A stretch of DNA of 64,000 bases. Source: Turritopsis dohrnii (lineage: Eukaryota > Cnidaria > Hydrozoa > Anthoathecata > Oceaniidae). This document shows, piece by piece, positions 24,501 through 34,900 of this stretch. Under the pieces are notes generated by a model, which did not search any database, was not told the origin of the DNA, and was given only the letters and a program-made list of their open reading frames with translations. The stretch lies in contig BQMF02000003.1 of NCBI GenBank assembly GCA_027922465.2, positions 1,302,001-1,366,000 on the forward strand. Reading direction: 5' to 3'. Position 1 is the first letter of the stretch; every line of letters starts with the position of its first letter. The position numbers and the translations under genes were made by a program.

Positions 24501-25813
24501 TTGATGTCCGTAATTATGAAGGTTGTCCGTAATTAGGCACGAAGACGGTAGTATTTTGCTAGTGTGTAGAACTTCTGAATTAGTAAATACTATGACTTCA
24601 TTCTTCTATCAATCAACTCAGAGTGGAAGCCCTTACTTCATAGTAACTTTAAAGATGTATATTAATCATATCTAAAGTTATTTTAGTTAGCTATCTTATT
24701 ACATCATAAATATGCATTGCATAAATTAAATATAAGATTTTAAAAACGAAATATCTCAAAAACTAAAAATAATTATGAAATATTGAAAAGAGACTTGTTA
24801 AACAACTTTCTGAGCTCTATTATCATATTTGTAGTAAATATGATTTTAAGTAGCTAGTTAAGTGCAGCAATCCCTTTACCCTGAGACAGGTTCTGGTGAT
24901 GACTGATGTTTTATATATTAAATTGTTTGAGTTGGAATCGACGAGAATGAAAAGAATTATTTTTTCTTTTTTTGTCATTCTTACCCCTTAGCGAAGACTC
25001 AAAGCATCTCTGATAAATGTCTCGACATGTACGTCCTCCTCCGAATAATAGTGTTGAATTTGTGGACTGGGTCTTTTTCTGCTCTTTCGCTGCTAATTTT
25101 CCTAGCTGACAACATTCACAACATCTATAAAAGCTGCCAATATGAATGCCAAACTTGCCACTTGTTTGATCACAACCCAATGAGAATATAGGACTGAAAA
25201 CGAAAACATAAATTCAGCCCGTTGTTAGGAGCCATATTGATTACTACTGCACACACTAGCCTCTGCTGCACAAATGCGCTGTTTGGTACGTCTCAGAATA
25301 CCAGGCGTAAAGAATGGAAAGGCTGAAAACGCCCGATTGCTTTCGTGCATTACTTTTTTATGTATTGGTTACACCAATAAACAAATAGACTGTTGTTCCT
25401 TTTATGTCAGTTTCAGAACAATACGTGCACTAAAATAATTTCTTACGATGCATATTTCTCTCCTTTGTTGCAAACGAGATTTTCTTCTTCTTTCAAGCAA
25501 CAAATTCTTGATAATGATTGACAGAAATTTAGTCTAGTTGGTTTACCAGAGAAGCAATTACTCTTTCCATAAAACGAGTTATGCTGTGCATTTTGTTTAC
25601 CTTTGCTGCAACATGATTGGCTGGAAGACTCCGAAAAGCAATTACCTGAAATCAATTCATTCATTTAGAGAGCAATGATCCATTTTACTTAAAATATCAA
25701 AGAAGATCGCCATTTTCCAACACAATGTACTTTTCTTCCACGTAAGAAAATCCAAACTTACTAGCTTGAGTAGTAATGATAAAAAAGATGCCAACTTTCA
25801 AAAACATTTTCAT
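18571..25813 (-). CDS. Fibulin-like extracellular matrix protein, 12 exons
   Basis: CDS on the complement: 25762-25813, 25447-25645, 24985-25193, 22363-22488, 22141-22284, 21895-22029, 21530-21670, 20445-20576, 20087-20206, 19475-19598, 19082-19251, 18571-18755. All have AG/GT borders and matching phases; total 1737 nt, about 578 residues. Residues 1-18 are a signal peptide (MKMFLKVGIFFIITTQAS). Residues 19-153 are an anaphylatoxin-like region with CC pairs, including RCCECCQLGK as in fibulin-1/2. Residues 154-460 hold seven EGF modules, one per exon; most start D-I/K-D/N-E-C, the calcium-binding form, while the first does not. Residues 461-578 are the fibulin C-terminal module, ending FEYHLHLFFY. 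Fibulins are secreted and link elastic and basement-membrane proteins. The EGF exons are all phase 1-1, so they could be skipped or shuffled without frameshift. Whether it is closer to fibulin-1 or -2 is undecided; vertebrate fibulin-1 has nine EGF modules. Confidence 0.88.
20673..20699. repeat. TTTG microsatellite
   Basis: About six TTTG units in the intron between fibulin-like exons 20445-20576 and 21530-21670. Confidence 0.85.
21171..21326. mobile_element. TA-flanked pogo/mariner-like MITE
   Basis: The left end CAGTTTGACCCCGTTAAGTC pairs imperfectly with the right end (reverse complement CAGCACAACCCCATTAAATG), and TA flanks both sides (21169-21170, 21327-21328). GTCCGACTTA motifs recur inside. 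It lies in an intron of the fibulin-like gene and has no coding capacity. Confidence 0.65.
23078..23224 (-). mobile_element. LINE/SINE 3' tail, copy 1
   Basis: Read on the minus strand it runs GGTGGCCACCCCC, GTTTAG, ATTGGGGTGGTCTCC and ends AAATAAATATTGATTCATTG followed by a TGAT-rich tail. The same core with a different tail repeat is at 43312-43471. Simple-repeat tails are typical of CR1/L2-type LINEs and their SINEs. It lies in the large intron of the fibulin-like gene. Confidence 0.55.
23901..24548. mobile_element. TA-flanked MITE with 47-bp terminal repeats
   Basis: Both ends start CCGTCTTCGTGCCTAATTA and continue through GGACA..CCTTC.TAATTACGGACATC, about 47 bp with three mismatches. 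TA flanks both sides (23899-23900, 24549-24550), as in Tc1/mariner-type elements. It has no coding capacity and lies in fibulin-like intron 3. The CCGT start is shared with the element at 37400-37996. Confidence 0.85.
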
Positions 25814-25917
25814 TTTCAAAACATCAATTACTTTGAATTGGACAAACTTTGCACGAAACGCTTTTTATAAGGTGATTTACAAAAAAGGTGTGATGTAACG
25901 AATGACATTCGATAAAC

Positions 25918-25995
25918 CAACCTCGAACACCCAGGGTCTCTTGCCTTTTCGATATACGGATAGCGAAAAGGCAAGAGACCCTGGGTTCGAGGTTG
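25918..25995. mobile_element. Palindromic mini-element, copy 3, 9-bp target duplication
   Basis: Near-perfect palindrome of 78 bp: left CAACCTCGAACACCCAGGGT, right CCCTGGGTTCGAGGTTG, both arms continuing through CTCTTGCCTTTTCG and its complement. TCGATAAAC flanks it exactly on both sides (25909-25917 and 25996-26004). It sits about 100 bp upstream of the fibulin-like start codon, so probably in or near its promoter or 5' UTR. Confidence 0.85.
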
Positions 25996-26004
25996 TCGAT
26001 AAAC

Positions 26005-26906
26005 GTAAAAGAATATGGCGTAAGATTCAACTTTGAACTTTAATTACATCAAATGTGATAACACACTACTCGTATTTTTGAAATGACCATACATCGAGAC
26101 ACTCAAGCCTTTATAAATTTTTGATTACGTCACACAAAGCGTCGTTGAATCTGGGATTCAACTTCAATGCGAGCTCAAAATATGCCGTGGTAAATACATT
26201 GATTGAATGTATAAGCATAGGTATAAGCAATGCACAGGTTTTACTTAAGTTCGAATTTTAGAATCCAACTAAGTATTAAACCAATGATTAAAAAAGGTCT
26301 GGTACAAATCTAAAAGGGTTAGAGGCAGTTAAAACCAAAGGGGCTGGAAAAAAGCTTAATCGATATATAACAAGGAAAAAATATTTGATTTTGGGTAAAT
26401 CGAACAAGTAATTCAAAAACTGTGCCATTTAGGATGCTGCATGATTCGTAATATTTTATTCAGGGAAAGATGAAGAAATAAAAAAAATAATTTATTCTAA
26501 GAAAGGTATGTCTAGTCATTCTTTTATTCATTCAAAAACATAAAATGGGGTTTACACGTAAAGATTCTTGAAAGATTTTTCTTCTAAGCAGGTGTTTTAA
26601 GCTTAAGTGTCCACTTAGGCAAAATAAGTTCTTCGTAAATTATTTTCGCAAAAAAAATAAATTCCTGCTCTGGTGGACACACATTTGCGAAAGTAATCAC
26701 GTGTTATTCTCCAAAAAAAGTCGCCTATTTTTTTGCGAAATGAATTGAAAATGTTTTCAATCAAAAAAATAAGCTCTTCGCCAAAAATTCAAACTTCAAA
26801 GGAATGCCGAACAAACTATGACGTAAATGAAATTAAGTTTAAAAAGATCTTTAGTTTAGAATCGTAATCACATGTTCATAATATTGCATGCCAGTTTTTT
26901 TCTTTT
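26005..26906. other. No gene recognised
   Basis: Intergenic DNA between the divergent upstream side of the fibulin-like gene and the 3' end of the receptor gene. TTCGCAAAA-type motifs near 26640-26780 may be an old repeat. Confidence 0.5.
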
Positions 26907-27878
26907 TCAAATAGAGTGTCGGGTATTTTTTCTTTCCCAACTTCGTTGAGCGTAACAGAAGCGAAGGTTATTGATTGATCGATTGGTCTCTTCAGCACTT
27001 TCAAAAATAACTCCATTCCTTTCAAGAGGGGATCTGGGTTGGACTTTGATACGACGAATAGATATCAGTTTTTGGATTCCTCTCTCGTAATAACGTGGCA
27101 CAAATCTGGTGAACAAAAGCGATGGCAAAACAAATGTATGGTAATTCATTAAGGTTAAGCTCCACAAGTAGAGCTCACCTAATTGTCCAATTATTTGAGA
27201 ATCTGTGCTGATTTTGATCAAGGCAATCACCAGATATTGTCCAATAAAAATATTAATGAATAGATATATGCGAAAGATTTGTTTCCCTTGCTGTAACACT
27301 TCTTCATGTCTGCTATGACAATAACTTGGATTCAAACTGCCTGATTTATTATTGAAGTTTTTATAGTATCGAAGCGCTACTAAATTATACAGAAGCATGG
27401 TGGATAATAGAATAAGAAAAGATGCTAGCAAATCTACTTTGAGCGTAACTAGCGACAATAAGATACTTAGTATCCAACTCGCTAGTATCCAGGCTAAAAA
27501 AACTTGCTTGGAAAGCAGTTTATTATACGATGATTTGAACTTTAAGCGTAAACACTCTTTGACGCATAGTAAAAGCGATTCGAGTAGGCTTTTCTCTAAG
27601 ATGAAAATCAGAATGCAATGGGCCACCAATTTTAGGGTGCATTCGCTCCACCGTGCTTGTATTTTTAAAACAACAGGTATACCAACACCGGAATAGAGCA
27701 TATTTGAGACAGCCATGGAGATTAGAATAGGCTTTCGATATTGACATATCAGCGGAATCAAGAAAAGTAAGTTGAGTAGACCAGCAGAGCAACCAATCAC
27801 ATCCACCGCGACTTTGAAAATGAAGGTGTGAAATTTTCCTTCTCTATCCCATGTCGTAACTTTGCAACTTTCATTCAT
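26907..27878 (-). CDS. Divergent rhodopsin-type GPCR, single exon
   Basis: An uninterrupted 323-codon frame starts at ATG 27876-27878. Seven hydrophobic segments can be placed at about residues 20-45, 50-72, 86-107, 126-145, 148-170, 200-225 and 232-256, with a short N-terminus and a basic, Ser/Arg-rich C-terminal tail of about 65 residues. Intronless receptors of this size are common in cnidarian class A GPCR expansions. The family's usual DRY after helix 3 is replaced by KEC within CVKECLRLK, and a clear NPxxY in helix 7 is absent (LPSLLFTRF instead). One cysteine just before helix 3 is present. The ligand cannot be predicted. An olfactory/trace-amine-like or orphan cnidarian receptor is most likely; another seven-helix family is not excluded. 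Confidence 0.7.
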   Translation of the reverse strand: MNESCKVTTWDREGKFHTFIFKVAVDVIGCSAGLLNLLFLIPLICQYRKPILISMAVSNMLYSGVGIPVVLKIQARWSECTLKLVAHCILIFILEKSLLESLLLCVKECLRLKFKSSYNKLLSKQVFLAWILASWILSILLSLVTLKVDLLASFLILLSTMLLYNLVALRYYKNFNNKSGSLNPSYCHSRHEEVLQQGKQIFRIYLFINIFIGQYLVIALIKISTDSQIIGQLGELYLWSLTLMNYHTFVLPSLLFTRFVPRYYERGIQKLISIRRIKVQPRSPLERNGVIFESAEETNRSINNLRFCYAQRSWERKNTRHSI

Positions 27879-28418
27879 GTCAGATTTTGTGATTTTCTAT
27901 ACTTTCAACCACAACACAAATTGTTGGCAGCTGTATTTTCAACCACGAAAGTAAACGTTGTTTCTGATAGCTGATTTGCAATGAACGTAGCAATGATTCT
28001 TTGTCACAAACATATCTTTTGGAAACCAATAGATGATTTTAAATAATTCACTTGTTTTCAGTGAAACTACTCTCCGCATCTGTTTGATCATTAGTTAATA
28101 AAAGAATATACTGGTTACAGCAAATTGAAAAACATCTGTTCCGATAGTAAAAAGATAGCTTTCAATTACAAACTGTATTGGTTATCTATTACATATGAAT
28201 GAAGCTATTCAGGAAACTATGAAGTCCACTTTGCAATACCCACTTTGTGAAAGTTTGCTCCCTTTGTGATAACTGAAAACCAATCTCGTCTCTAGGACTT
28301 CGCCGAATTTTTTGATACCTACCTAGTACTTGATACCTACTTAGTACTTATTACATTTGTTCTGTCTTATTCGATGAAGCTCATTAGGTATAGGCAATTG
28401 AAAGTACAGGAATAAATT
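27879..28418. other. No gene recognised
   Basis: Upstream region of the receptor gene; AT-rich. A CCTAGTACTTGATA / CTTAGTACTTATTA direct repeat lies near 28322-28352. Confidence 0.5.
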
Positions 28419-28497
28419 CAACCCCGAACCCAGGGTCTCTTGCCTTTTTGATATACGGATAGCTGCGAAAAGGCAAGAGACTCTGGGTTCGAGGTTG
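28419..28497. mobile_element. Palindromic mini-element, copy 4
   Basis: 79-bp palindrome: left CAACCCCGAACCCAGGGTCT, right CTCTGGGTTCGAGGTTG, the same core as copy 3 (CTTTTTGATATACGGATAG). No matching 9-10 bp flank is visible, so the target duplication has decayed or was lost. Confidence 0.75.
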
Positions 28498-29119
28498 TAA
28501 TACTCAGGTGAATTTTGGGGAAAATTGATAATAATTGTGTAGCACTAAAATTGTCTTTGAACAGATGTTCAGAAACTCAGAAACATAAAATTTTGCCACA
28601 GGCTAAGTCGTAAAATCAGTTGTTTTTTTTAAAAATTAAACTTCTGGAAATCAACTTTAAATCAAGCATTCACAAGTATTTTTTGCACAAAACAGACATA
28701 ACTCTCAAACATATGTCTGAAGCTTCAAATGTCGTTTTGGATATGTGATTTTTTCGAACCCATGAAATTAAAAAACGATATTTTGGTTATATTTTGCTTC
28801 CTTTTTTATAAGAATACCTAAATTTTTTGTTGAGTTTCAACAGTGATAAATCATTTTAGATATATTCTTGAAATGTTCCTGTATGATAATATCAACGTGA
28901 CTAAGCGAGACTGGTAAAACCAACAAGATAATAACAGGACTTTTAACCCTTTTTTTGTATGCACAGTTAGTGCCTTCAATTCAAAAATGATTGCACTTTC
29001 CTTAAAAATCTTGACAAAAAATTAAGGGAAGTGTGATCCTTTGAGTCTGAGTTGTATTCTTGATATAATTTAAGATTTTCAATCATTTGAATCATACTAT
29101 TCTTATAAACTAAATTTTT
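28498..29119. other. No gene recognised
   Basis: AT-rich non-coding DNA. Confidence 0.5.
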
Positions 29120-29965
29120 GTTTTCAGTCATGGGTCATTTTACGGTATAACGGTATTGGGTCTTTTTTTGTCCGGTATGACGGTATTTGGCGAAAAAATT
29201 GACGGGATTACGGTATTTCATCTTCTGCCGGGTAACGGTAAATCGCCCGTTTTTGTGCCGGTATTTCGGTATTTATGTACAAAATATTCGGCATTTCGGT
29301 ATGGAATAGTTTGTCATGTGATCATGATAAAATGCCGATATTTTTAAAAGTGCGTGAGTTATCAACATTGTTGTGGCGTAATATTTCGAAGGTTTTTATT
29401 CTATTTTTTTGTTGTCGCGTCAAAAAGAACTTTTTATGTCTACTAAATAGCTGTTCTACGCAATTCAATAGCAACTAGTTAGTTACATAGCTTATCGGGG
29501 AAGAAATAGTCGGTAAAAAATTTAGTCGGCAAAAATTTTAGTCACTTTTCCCCGACCAATTTTTGAAATTACTCACTTTTCCCCGACTAAATTTTGGAAT
29601 TTATCACTTTTCCCTGATTAAATAGTTTTGATATAAGAAGAAAATAATCAAGATATACAATAACGTCTGAGTTATTGTACACCTCATCGGGGAAAAAAGT
29701 CATATTATTATTTTTTTAGCCCCCAATCAAAATTACGTTTTCAGGCTTTTGTTCTTTAATATTTTAACTGGAATATTAAGTGGTTTCGCAACCCTTCGAG
29801 CAACGGGATCCAAATACATTAGGGTATGAACCTGTCTCAACAGTTTTTTGAATAATCGGACCCAATAAAAGAGCCGGTATCGGTATTAGGCTTCCTTTTT
29901 AGACGATATGACGGAATTTGACCCAAAATTGAGACGGTACGACGGTATTAGAGACCCCTGAAAAC
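29120..29965. mobile_element. Candidate element with CGGTAT subterminal repeats
   Basis: GTTTTCAG plus GGGTC occur at the left, and the same pair reverse complemented at the right. CGGTAT/ACGGTA motifs repeat many times near both ends, and TTTTCCCCGACTAAATTTT-like units repeat in the middle (29530-29640). There is no coding capacity and no certain target duplication. The repeat clustering is clear, but the exact ends are not. Confidence 0.4.
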
Positions 29966-30147
29966 CCTGAATTTACTTACAGCAAGTGGCCAACTACTAT
30001 ATTATATAGCATTCCCTATGCAAGGAACGCACGTTGGTTATATTAAATTTCAACTAGGTAAAATAATTTTCAATACTTTATAGTTCTAAAAGAAATACTT
30101 GATTGAGTCTTCTGCTTCGCCACCTGTGTAGTGCACTATGAAAAGAA

Positions 30148-30982
30148 CAGGGGCTTCGCTAAGCTTGGGAAGTGCGTAGCGCGTAGCAAGAAAACATCTG
30201 GGGGTCTGGGGGCGCTGTAAAATTTTAGGTTTTTGACCTGAAATAGTTGATGAAATACATTTAAAAAATATAAAAATCAAATTTCGTTTAACAAAAAAGA
30301 TGATTTTCATCGTAAACATACAGTTACATATTCTAAACAAACGAATATGAAAAAAAATCATCTCGTCTTGTCCATCTCGCTTCAACAAATTCATTGGCAA
30401 TACATCGATTAAGGGCAAGTGATCCAAAATCTCACTGTTGGAATTAAGAATAGCGAAAGAGTTAAATTTTTTTGAGACATGGTACTTCTTAACTAGGTTT
30501 TCAACCGTCAAGCCATTGAAAATGATCTTTCTGGTGTAGCAGGTGTAGCACCGTTTGTAAGAACGATTCTTACAACAGTTATAACATTTTTAATGAGCTT
30601 ACGTTCAGCATTAAAGGATTTTACCAAAGAAACTATGTCATGAAAGTCACCTAAAAAGCGTTGGAAGCAGCTCTAGCTAGAAAACCGCTTGTCTCCACTG
30701 TAAGTTTGTGATAAGCAGGTCAACTCGGAAGAAAAGTCCTTTTTATTTATTGCTTTAAGCAAAAGATCTTTAATGTTTGCAAAATTCTTGTAACCTGGCT
30801 GGTCAAAGCGGTCGTTAATTGAATTAATGATTGCATCAAGGGCTATCTGGATTGTAATTTTCCCCTCTGGCTATTACATCCTTCTTCTAAATACGTAACA
30901 AAAGAATACTTCTAGTTATTTTATTAAAAATATAAAACACCACTTCAAGGCAACCCCTGCAACCCCGTTGTCGCGGCTCCTG
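30148..30982 (-). pseudogene. Decayed hAT element and transposase
   Basis: The edges resemble the element at 16922: CAGGGGCTTCGC on the left, CAGGAGCCGCGAC reading in from the right. Minus-strand fragments match the C-terminal half of that transposase: a segment like DRFDQPGYKNF near 30800, the TPERSFSM motif near 30520-30560, then the C-terminal end near 30390-30470, with many frame breaks. It is non-functional and older than the 16922 copy. Confidence 0.6.
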
Positions 30983-31326
30983 AAGAAGGGCACTTGGGTG
31001 TGGGTGTGTGTGTGGTAAAGTGTGCAGGAATAATAAAGGCATCCATGGCGCGGTCTATTTTTCCATTAGGTTTGGCGCTCGAATGACTCAATGCGGGTAC
31101 ACAAGTGAAGAAAGAGAAAACGAAACTATCATCAGCAGAATAATTTATTTTTCTAAAAATTTAGAGAATCATAATCATGGGTTTCATTTGGAGCAAACTT
31201 CTTCTAAGGTCTGAAGTGGAAGATAAGGTAATATTTATGAGTAGAAATAGCTTGCGTTTGGTTATTGGCGATAGGGGGGCAAATTGTTTGAACTCTGCAG
31301 CAGGTGAAAAGAGTCAAAACATCAAC

Positions 31327-31477
31327 TTTTAAGGAGAATTAACGTCAAAAATACAACTTTGGCTTAAATTGTTCCTTGTGTGTATTTAAATAAAGGGTTA
31401 ATAATAAAATTTTATAAAATACCATATTTGACCGGATTTAAAAAACTTCACTGTGACATCACAGCAGTTGCACTAGA
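31327..31477. repeat. Left arm of long inverted repeat (partner at 43631-43806)
   Basis: TTTTAAGGAGAATTAACGTC here matches, in reverse complement, ATTTTGACGTTAATTCTCCT at 43781. About 120 bp further in, GTGACATCACAGCAGTTGCA matches ATATGACGTCACAGTTGCAC from the other side. TTAA precedes GGAGAATT on the left. The arms bracket 12.5 kb containing the tandem duplication. They may be the ends of one large TTAA-type (Kolobok-like) element, or two separate insertions in opposite orientation. Confidence 0.5.
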
Positions 31478-31918
31478 ATTTCTTCATACACAAAGTCACA
31501 GAGTCATATGCTAAAAAAGAAAATCATGAGTGGCAACATGTCTTCTTCAGATGAAGAATTTTTGTTTTTCAATGAACATAACTTCATTACGTATGTATGC
31601 AAGGCGTAGTTTCTACTAGATAAATGTAATTGCAATTCCAATAATGTGGATAATACTTTTAGAAATTTTCAAAACAAGATTCGCAAAAATGCGACTATAT
31701 ATTTCCCCAAAGTTGCAAACATTTTATCAATTATTGTGTGAAGAAAAATGTATCATTAAACAATTACAGTGGTATACCTTAAGGGGATTTATTTTTGCGT
31801 GGACTAATTTTTGCAAGCCACGGTTTGAGAATGTGAGAATGCGAATGTGATCAAAGTGCAATGTTGGTATTTTATAATATAGCTTAGAAATATCAGCGAA
31901 AATCACCATTTCCATGCC

Positions 31919-34900
31919 CAGCCCTGGAATCTCACGTCGGCATTCGGCATTGCCGACGTATTTGCCGACGTATGTTATCACAACCACAGCATTTTGGTGC
32001 CGACGTGTCTATCGTAAACACGTTGGCACTTATGCCGACGAACTTTGTTCATGCTCAAAAGTATGCTGAAGCAAAATAAAAAATTATTTCTGATCAATGT
32101 TTCGTAATAACTTTAATTCGTTTTTATTTACATCATTTTCCTTCGCATTGTACAACAATTTTCTTTATTTCATTCATTTCTTTGTTAGAGAATATTTCAT
32201 TCATTCGTTCGCACGTGCCGCATTGGTGCACGTGCAACAATGACGAAAAATGAGATATGACGCAATCCATATGGGATTACATTTTCGTTCTTCTTTACTC
32301 GTTGATTTCATTCTGTGTTCTTGACTGTTGCTAGAAGGAATGTGAAAGTGTACTTGAATTGTTTAATTTGAAAAAAACATGGACAAGAAAAAGGTTTTAT
32401 CGTGGGGTTTTGGTTGTCTTGGGTATGAAACTGATGAAAGCGGTGATAAAGTCGTTAAAGTCTGGTGCAAGATCTGTCGGGAATTTTATGGAAAGGAAAC
32501 TGACCAACCAACGTCATCGAAAGGAGCTGTAAAGAAAAAAGCAGGTGCTTTCATTGTTGGAACAACTGTCATAAAAAAGAACAATTTTGCTGATCATTTG
32601 TCAAACGCTAATACACATGGAAATGCCGTGCTTCGTTTGTCAGAAACAAAACGTAATGAAAAACTTATCTTGGAGGAACAAAGCAGGAAACTACTTTGTT
32701 GCCCCATATTCAGAAACTGAACAAGGCCCAGAATAAGCAGTTAACTACAAAGTTCCAACTTGCGCATCATATTGCAGTCCATGGCAAGTCCTTTGGATAT
32801 TACGAAAAGTTAACTGGGTTTTGTAAAGACGTCTTGAAAGTTGATACCGGATCTGGATACATTGATAGAAAATCTGCTAAGGAAATGTTACATTTTCTTG
32901 GAAAGACAACTAGATTATCCACCATAACGGAACCAGTAAATGAACACCGTATCAAATTTTACAGTATTTTGAATGATGGCAGTTCGTCCGCAAAAACAAT
33001 GGACGAGAAAGAGATATTTATCATGAAAACAGCACAAATGGGGATTCCTAAGTTTTCACTAATGACTTTGGAGGAAGTCACTGAAGCTGATGCAAGAGGG
33101 TTGAAAGCAGCTCTGGAAAATTCTTTTGAAAAGTTGGAGATATCTGAGAATAGGAAGGGAAAGGTAATCTTAGAGAATTTATATACATTTGAAGTTTTGC
33201 ATGTTATCTTGGTTGTGATTCTGGAAAACAACAAAACGTTCGGTTTTGTTAACTTTTTTCCTTCCAATTTCGGAAACCCTACACTCCAGCGTAGTGGTTT
33301 AAAATTTCAATTAAATTGCTTTCATTTTTCATAATATTAAACGTCACCTGTTTTTAAATTAACTAAGCAAATTGAATGGGAAAGAAAAAACGAATGAACA
33401 ACGATCAAAAGTTAAGACGTGGTGTATCTCATGAATAATTAATCAGCATTTAAAAACTTCTCCCAGATTTTCTCTCGTTAAAAAGTTGAAAAAGTAGAAA
33501 TTCCCCTAAATATCTCTTTTGCCGACAAAATTAATGGTGCTTATTCATTTCATTTGAATCCAATATTTTGTTTAAAAGGAGATTGGAATGTGTACTGATG
33601 GGGTTGCTGTGAATATTGCCATGCATCGTTTAATCGATGAGGAGATGGAAGGCCACCATTGACTGATTCTTTGTCCAAATCACAAGGTAGAGCTGGCAAT
33701 TCACGACGCATTCAACTTATCCAGCTTGAACAATGCCTCTGAAAAGAACCTGGTGGATACATTCTATCTATTCAAACGTGCCAATCTTAGGTGGCGTTTA
33801 TTCAAAAGACAAGCTGAATTTCAGGTATACCTCTTCTTCAAAAAAAAACCAAAATAATTCCATAACATGTTCTAACGTTTCCTACCGCGATACACAGCGT
33901 AATTTTGACGTTGCGTGGTTATGCCAACTTGGGAAAATCTTTTTCACTTTGTAGAAGTGAATGCTGATGTTAGATTATTTCTACGCTTGACTTCATGTTT
34001 TTCCTCTTTAGAATATACAATTGCGTAATTTCAAATGCCCAAGTGGTACGCGATGGGTGGAACACCAGGAAACAGCATTAAAGACATACCAAAGTAATCT
34101 TCCGATACTTCTTGGCTTCTTCAATCAACAGATAAAAGAGCCACATAATGCCAGCATGAAGAAAATTAGGGCCAAGCTGCAGGGATTGTTATCGAATATC
34201 GCAAAGATAGATGTTTTAATTTTCGATTGTGTCAAGTTAGACATTTTAAATATATTGAGACCTCTAACAAAATGCCTTCAAGATACGAACCTTATAGTTC
34301 CATCAATGATTTCGATTTGTTCTAAGAGCTTACGGACCATCAAGAAACTGGGAGCTCTTATCGAAGCTGAAGGAAAAGATGTTTTTCAACGGGATGAATT
34401 GTTTCCTTATACAAAGAAGTTTCTGGAAAAGCTCTCTGAAGAAAATGAACTGGTGCCTGAGCGCACCACCAGAAGTGAGTCAGCTATCCAATACAAGACC
34501 CTTTACCATGGTTATGTTTTAGCAGGTGATAAAGCAACGTCGTTAGCGAAGGTGACAGAAGAGGCTACGGCTGTCGTGAAAGAGTTGCACGAATGTTTGA
34601 AAGGAAGGTTAGATTGTATGGAGAATCCCTTGGTCATCGCGATGGCTGTATTTTTAGATGCGGAGAGTTATCGTTTTGCTGAAGTTGATGACATGAGCAC
34701 ATCGATATCATATCAGGGTATTATCAGAGTCAACTTTTGGCGAATTCTTGCGATCTTCAGAAGTTAAAGTCTGAGTTTGATGTGTTGTTTGAGCATGTCA
34801 AAACATTTTTCAGCAGGAGAACTAATGAAACAATCTGGCAGCAGCTGTTCCAAATCCAAGAGTCTTTAGGCATCAAAAATATTCTGCTTATTGCAGAATT

